Of a stretch of DNA of 10,413 bases, positions 6,683 through 10,413 are shown piece by piece (the stretch's first letter is position 1; every line of letters begins with the position of its first letter). The DNA lies in NCBI GenBank assembly GCA_007119305.1, contig SKPY01000352.1, forward strand, positions 1 to 10,413, given 5' to 3'. The DNA comes from Nitriliruptorales bacterium (GTDB taxonomy: Bacteria; Actinomycetota; Nitriliruptoria; Euzebyales; Egibacteraceae). Under the pieces are notes generated by a model. That model was not told where the DNA came from and made no database searches. It worked only from the letters and a program-made list of their open reading frames with translations. Position numbers and translations under genes: made by a program.

Positions 6683-8016
6683 CAGACGAGCTCCTTCATC
6701 GTGGTCTCCAGCGCCACGGCCAGGCCCTCGACGTCGGCGGCGGTCCGCCGCTCGGTGAGGGCGACGAGCACGGCCCCGGCGGCGGCGCCGTCGGGCACGA
6801 CCGGCCCGACGAGGTAGCCGGCCTCGAGCAGCCTCCGCTGGACCGTGCCGGGATCATCGACGTCGAGGCGCAGCGCGAACTCCTTGTAGAACGGCCCCTC
6901 GACCGCCAGCGACACGCCGGGCACCGCCGTCAGGCGTTCGGCGGCGTGGCGTGCCCGCGCCAGGCACGTGCGTGCGAGCTCGACGAGCCCGCCACGCCCG
7001 AGCCAGGTGAGGTAGACGAGCCCGGCCACCGCGCACAGCGTCTGGTTGGTGCAGATGTTGCTGGTGGCGCGCTCGCGGCGGATGTCCTGCTCGCGGGCCC
7101 GCAGGGTCATGACGTAGCCGCGTGTCCCGTGCGCGTCGACCGTCTCGCCCACCATGCGGCCGGGGACACGCCGCACCTGGTCGCTCGTGCACCCGAGGAA
7201 GCCGAACGTGGGGCCCCCGTAGGCGAGGCCCTGGCCCAGCGGCAGCCCCTCCCCCACGACGAGGTCGGCGCCCTGGCTGCCCGGCGTGGGCAGCAGCCCC
7301 ACGCTCGTGGCCTCCAGCTTCACGATCAGCTTGGCGCCCGCGGCGTGCGCGGCGGCCGCGTGCGCCCGTACGTCCTCGATCACGCCGAGCGCGTTGGGCT
7401 GGGAGAGGACGACCGCGGCCACGTCGTCGGGGACGTCGGCCACCGGGGTGCGCCCGTCAGCGCCGTAGGCGCGCTCCTCGACGGGTCGCCGCAGCGGGTG
7501 CGCGTAGGTCCGCACGATCGTGCGCGACGGCGCGTCGAGCGCTTGCGACAGGAGCGTCCGGCTGCGCCGGGTCGCCGCGCAGGCCATCGCCACGGCCTCG
7601 GCGACGGCGCTCCCGCCGTCGTACAGGCTCGCGTTGGACACCGGCAGGCCGGTCAGCTCCGCGATCGCGGTCTGGTACTCGAACAGGGCCTGGAGCATGC
7701 CCTGGCTGACCTCTGGTTGATAGGGCGTGTAGCTGGTGAGCAGCTCACCGCGGGAGATGAGCGCCGGCACGACGGCGGGCACGTAGTGGTCGTAGGCGCC
7801 CCCGCCGGCGAAGCACACCCCACCCGCCTGGTTGCGTGCCGCGAGCCCGGTCAGGTGCTGCGTGACCTCGTCCTCGGTGCGCCCGTCCGGCAGGTCGACC
7901 GTGCCCGTGACGCGCAGGGTCTCCGGGATGTGCGCGAACAGCTCGTCGAGGTCATCCTTGCCGAGCGCGGCGAGCATCGCCTCGACGTCGGCGGGCGTGT
8001 GCGGGGCGAACTCCAC
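6682..8016 (-). CDS. gcvPA: Glycine dehydrogenase (decarboxylating) subunit 1
   Basis: The other half of the split P-protein of the glycine cleavage system; it has the aminotransferase fold but lacks the PLP lysine and pairs with GcvPB to build the active site. The 444-residue length is normal. The family hallmark G-A-Y-D-H-Y-V-P-A-V-V and then S-Y-T-P-Y-Q-P-E-V-S-Q-G are intact, as is N-A-S-L-Y-D-G-G. The GTG start at 8016 has a strong AGGAGGAG site about 6 nt upstream. It lies 36 nt after the MerR regulator gene with no terminator between, so both probably share a transcript. No glycine riboswitch can fit in that gap. GcvT, GcvH and Lpd are not in the window and must be encoded elsewhere. 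Confidence 0.97.
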   Translation of the reverse strand: MEFAPHTPADVEAMLAALGKDDLDELFAHIPETLRVTGTVDLPDGRTEDEVTQHLTGLAARNQAGGVCFAGGGAYDHYVPAVVPALISRGELLTSYTPYQPEVSQGMLQALFEYQTAIAELTGLPVSNASLYDGGSAVAEAVAMACAATRRSRTLLSQALDAPSRTIVRTYAHPLRRPVEERAYGADGRTPVADVPDDVAAVVLSQPNALGVIEDVRAHAAAAHAAGAKLIVKLEATSVGLLPTPGSQGADLVVGEGLPLGQGLAYGGPTFGFLGCTSDQVRRVPGRMVGETVDAHGTRGYVMTLRAREQDIRRERATSNICTNQTLCAVAGLVYLTWLGRGGLVELARTCLARARHAAERLTAVPGVSLAVEGPFYKEFALRLDVDDPGTVQRRLLEAGYLVGPVVPDGAAAGAVLVALTERRTAADVEGLAVALETTMKELV

Positions 8017-8052
8017 GGGTTGCTCCTCCTGTGGCGGACAGCGCCCCGCAGC

Positions 8053-8580
<528 letters not shown>

Positions 8581-8639
8581 GGCGGCCTCCTGGGGCTCGG
8601 GGAAGAGTATTGCACCCGTGGAATTATCCAGGGACGATG

Positions 8640-8668
8640 AGCGTACGCCGAGGGGGATGGGCCGTCAA
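8640..8668 (-). promoter_or_regulatory. Candidate promoter of the merR-gcvPA-gcvPB operon
   Basis: TTGACG (8668-8663) and TACGCT (8645-8640) stand 17 nt apart, fitting the TTGACn / TAnnnT pattern common in actinobacteria. Transcription would start near 8633, about 50 nt before the GTG. Just downstream lies an A+T-rich, nearly symmetrical GGATAATTCC (8630-8621 region) that might be an operator or, as GATAAT, an alternative -10 box without a good -35. Confidence 0.45.
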
Positions 8669-8687
8669 CGGCGTCTGCGGCCGCCGG

Positions 8688-9158
8688 CTACTTGAAGTCC
8701 TCGGGGCTCACCGAGTTGAGGAACTCCTTGAAGCGCTCGACCTCGTCCTCGTCCTCGTCCTCGATCTCGATGCCGGCCTCGTCGAGCACGGCTTCGGCGG
8801 CGTAGATCGGCACGGTGGCGCGCACCGCCAGCGCGATCGCGTCCGACGGGCGCGACGAGACCACGATCGAATCGCCGTCCTGGGTCATCCGGATCTCGGC
8901 GTAGAACGTGCCGTCACGCAGCTCGGTCACGACGATGCGCTCCACCTCCACCGACAGGTTGGACAGCAGGTCGCGCATGAGGTCATGCGTCATGGGCCGC
9001 GCGGTGACGACCCCCTGCAGCGCGAACGCGATCGAGGTCGCTTCGACCGCCCCGATCCAGATGGGCAGGAAGCGCTCCCCCTCCCGCTCCTTCAACAGCA
9101 CGATCGGCTGGTTGTGAGGCAGCTCCACCCGCACCCCGACGAGCTCCAGCTCGATCAC
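8688..9158 (-). CDS. DUF151 bifunctional nuclease family protein
   Basis: A 156-residue protein homologous to M. tuberculosis Rv1829 and to plant bifunctional nucleases; its exact role in bacteria is not settled. Family marks are V-G-V-R-V-E (7-12), N-Q-P-I-V-L-L (16-22), F-L-P-I-W-I-G (30-36), R-P-M-T-H-D-L (54-60), S-S-R-P-S-D-A-I-A-L-A (101-111) and the tail F-K-E-F-L-N-S-V-S-P-E-D-F (143-155). An acidic run of alternating Glu and Asp before the tail is coded by a 6-bp repeat. GTG at 9158 is chosen because AAGGAG lies 6 nt upstream and the homologous N-terminus starts here; the frame is open to 9485, but that part lies over the carboxypeptidase gene and looks random. The neighbouring MerR gene follows in the same order as in mycobacteria. 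Confidence 0.93.
   Translation of the reverse strand: MIELELVGVRVELPHNQPIVLLKEREGERFLPIWIGAVEATSIAFALQGVVTARPMTHDLMRDLLSNLSVEVERIVVTELRDGTFYAEIRMTQDGDSIVVSSRPSDAIALAVRATVPIYAAEAVLDEAGIEIEDEDEDEVERFKEFLNSVSPEDFK
8741..8772. repeat. Short 6-bp tandem repeat inside the DUF151 gene
   Basis: The unit CTCGTC is repeated about three and a half times, then decays to CTCGAT. On the coding strand it gives the alternating Glu-Asp run near the C-terminus. Length change by slippage would keep the frame and only vary the acidic linker. Confidence 0.6.
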
Positions 9159-9189
9159 CAGCGGCTCCTTCTCATCGCCTCTTGCGGCG

Positions 9190-9218
9190 AGTCTACGTGC
9201 CCCCTTCCGGAGCGACAA
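9190..9218 (-). promoter_or_regulatory. Candidate promoter of the DUF151 gene
   Basis: TTGTCG (9218-9213) and TAGACT (9195-9190) are separated by 17 nt. The predicted start near 9183 gives a leader of about 25 nt. A small inverted repeat, TCGCC-N6-GGCGA (9190-9175), lies at the start of the leader and just before the AAGGAG ribosome binding site. The gene could therefore be expressed apart from the upstream carboxypeptidase gene. Confidence 0.5.
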
Positions 9219-9234
9219 TCGGGTCCGGGCGTGC

Positions 9235-10413
9235 TCACGGGGCCCGATCGACCACGGCGAGGCGGGCAAACGCGCGCAGCGCCTCCTGCACCCCACCGCC
9301 CACCTGCGCCGCGCCGTCGTAGGTGGGTGGCGCCCCGGCAGCGGCGTCCGTGAGCAGCGGCACCTCCGCGACGAGCGCCCCGTCAGCGCGCAGCTCGGCC
9401 GTGCCGAGTCGGGTGCCCCGCTCCACGGGACGCTGCGCCATCGGGTCCAGCACGGTGCGCCACGTGATCTGCGCGTCAGCGCCAAGCGTGCGGCCGAGAG
9501 GCTCGCCGAGCACGAGCGGCACGTCCGCGTCGGCCCAGCGGTAGCGCGTCACCTCGGCGTCGGCGGCCACGGGTTCGACACGTTGGAAGGCCTCGAAGCC
9601 CCAGTCGAGCAGCGCGGCGGTGTCGGCGAAGCTGTCGTCGCTGTCGAGCACCACCGCGTAGAGCGTCCGCCCGTCACGCTCCGCACTCGCGACCAGGCAC
9701 AGGCCCGCCAGGCGCGTGTAGCCCGTCTTGACTCCGGTCGCACCCGGATAGTCGCCGAGCAGCTCGTTGCGGTTGGACATCGGGCCGAGGCCGGGGACCG
9801 TGGCCGTCGCCGCGCCTGCGTAGCGCGCGAAGACCTCGTGCTCCATCGCGACGGCTGCGAGCCGAGCGAGCTCGAGCGGGGCTGCGCGGTGTCCCGGGTC
9901 GTTGGTGAGACCGCTCGCGTTCACGAACCAGGTCTCGTGCAGCTCGAGCTCGCGGGCACGGGCGTTCATCGCCGCGACGAACTCCTCCTCGCTGCCGGCG
10001 ACGTGCTCGGCGACCGCGAGTGCCGCGTCGTTGCCGCTGCGCAGCAGCAGGCCGGCGACGAGGCTCTCCATCGGGACCTGCTGCCCCGCGGTGAGGTGGA
10101 GGGTCGCTTCGCCGAGCGCGGCAGCCGCCGGGGAGACCGTAACCGTGTCCTGCACCGCACCGGCTTCGAGCGCGAGCAGGACGGTCATGATCTTCGTCGT
10201 GGACGCCATCGGACGCCCGACCCCGGCGTCACGCTCGTACAGCACGCTGTCGTCGGCTGGCTCCCACAGCACCGCTCCCCGCGCGGTGATGGCGGGCGGG
10301 GGTTGCGCAGGCCCGGCGTCACGCTGATCGGGCCCCACGGTGCGCACGCTGGGCCGCGCCCCGGGCTCCACGCTGGGCGCGCCAGCCCCCGCCCGGGGCT
10401 CCACCGTGGCCGC
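9235..10413 (-). CDS. D-alanyl-D-alanine carboxypeptidase, S11 family (N-terminus cut)
   Basis: A penicillin-binding protein that removes the terminal D-Ala of peptidoglycan stem peptides outside the membrane. Counting from the GTG at 10404, the three active-site motifs are S68-T-T-K71 (nucleophile Ser68), S123-G-N125 and K226-T-G228, all intact and well spaced. A smaller C-terminal beta-rich region follows, ending in a possible short amphipathic helix (E-A-L-R-A-F-A-R-L-A-V-V) rather than a clear membrane anchor. The frame stays open to the window edge, and no signal peptide is visible. The first 40 or so residues are a Pro/Ala/Gly-rich linker partly coded by an imperfect direct repeat (10345-10360 and 10369-10383). 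The real start therefore probably lies beyond the window and GTG 10404 is doubtful. The gene ends 76 nt before the DUF151 start. Confidence 0.93.
   Translation of the reverse strand, partial: AATVEPRAGAGAPSVEPGARPSVRTVGPDQRDAGPAQPPPAITARGAVLWEPADDSVLYERDAGVGRPMASTTKIMTVLLALEAGAVQDTVTVSPAAAALGEATLHLTAGQQVPMESLVAGLLLRSGNDAALAVAEHVAGSEEEFVAAMNARARELELHETWFVNASGLTNDPGHRAAPLELARLAAVAMEHEVFARYAGAATATVPGLGPMSNRNELLGDYPGATGVKTGYTRLAGLCLVASAERDGRTLYAVVLDSDDSFADTAALLDWGFEAFQRVEPVAADAEVTRYRWADADVPLVLGEPLGRTLGADAQITWRTVLDPMAQRPVERGTRLGTAELRADGALVAEVPLLTDAAAGAPPTYDGAAQVGGGVQEALRAFARLAVVDRAP

Noticed and set aside
8017..8052. Glycine riboswitch before gcvPA
   Set aside because: Only 36 nt separate the regulator stop from gcvPA, far too short for one; the leader upstream of the regulator is also short and shows no riboswitch-like folding by eye.
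9159..9485. N-terminal extension of the DUF151 protein
   Set aside because: It overlaps the carboxypeptidase C-terminus, looks random, and the GTG at 9158 has a proper ribosome binding site and the family's normal N-terminus.

Overview
The window is very GC-rich and tightly packed. All ten recognisable genes, two of them cut by the window edges, lie on the minus strand, so it reads from high to low coordinates. High GC, frequent GTG starts and the order DUF151 protein / ResR-type MerR regulator / glycine decarboxylase point to an actinobacterium; that block matches the Rv1829-Rv1830-Rv1832 region of Mycobacterium tuberculosis. Glycine decarboxylase is split here into GcvPA and GcvPB rather than one long chain as in mycobacteria. 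Together with the unusual accessory proteins this suggests a deep-branching actinobacterial lineage (Nitriliruptoria, Egibacteria or Acidimicrobiia would fit). That placement is inference.

Layout along the minus strand. (1) 10413-9235: a D-alanyl-D-alanine carboxypeptidase, cut at its N-terminus. (2) 9158-8688: a DUF151 bifunctional-nuclease-family protein behind a TTGTCG-N17-TAGACT promoter. (3) 8580-5189: a three-gene unit of a ResR/McdR-type MerR regulator, gcvPA and gcvPB, with a 36-nt gap and then a 1-nt TGATG overlap. (4) 5082-3883: a single-pass membrane-anchored protein with an apparent ligand-less Rieske-like domain and an intact type-1 copper (cupredoxin) domain. (5) 3740-1: a sugar-uptake operon with a ROK repressor, ROK sugar kinase, AglE-like lipoprotein binding protein and, at the very edge, the start of what is probably a permease. 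The repressor gene has a clear TTGACC-N17-TACAGT promoter whose -10 lies inside an imperfect palindrome, a likely autoregulatory operator. A strong 13-bp hairpin separates the binding-protein gene from the probable permease gene.

How they work together. GcvPA and GcvPB form the P-protein of the glycine cleavage system; its partners GcvH, GcvT and Lpd are not in the window. The sugar operon has a usual logic: the binding protein captures an oligosaccharide, probably an alpha-glucoside, permeases import it, the ROK kinase phosphorylates the released sugar, and the ROK repressor senses the sugar and controls the operon. The cupredoxin fusion sits between these two units with no obvious partner and is the least ordinary protein present. 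I found no mobile elements, CRISPR arrays, tRNA or rRNA genes, and no gene-free stretch over 300 bases.
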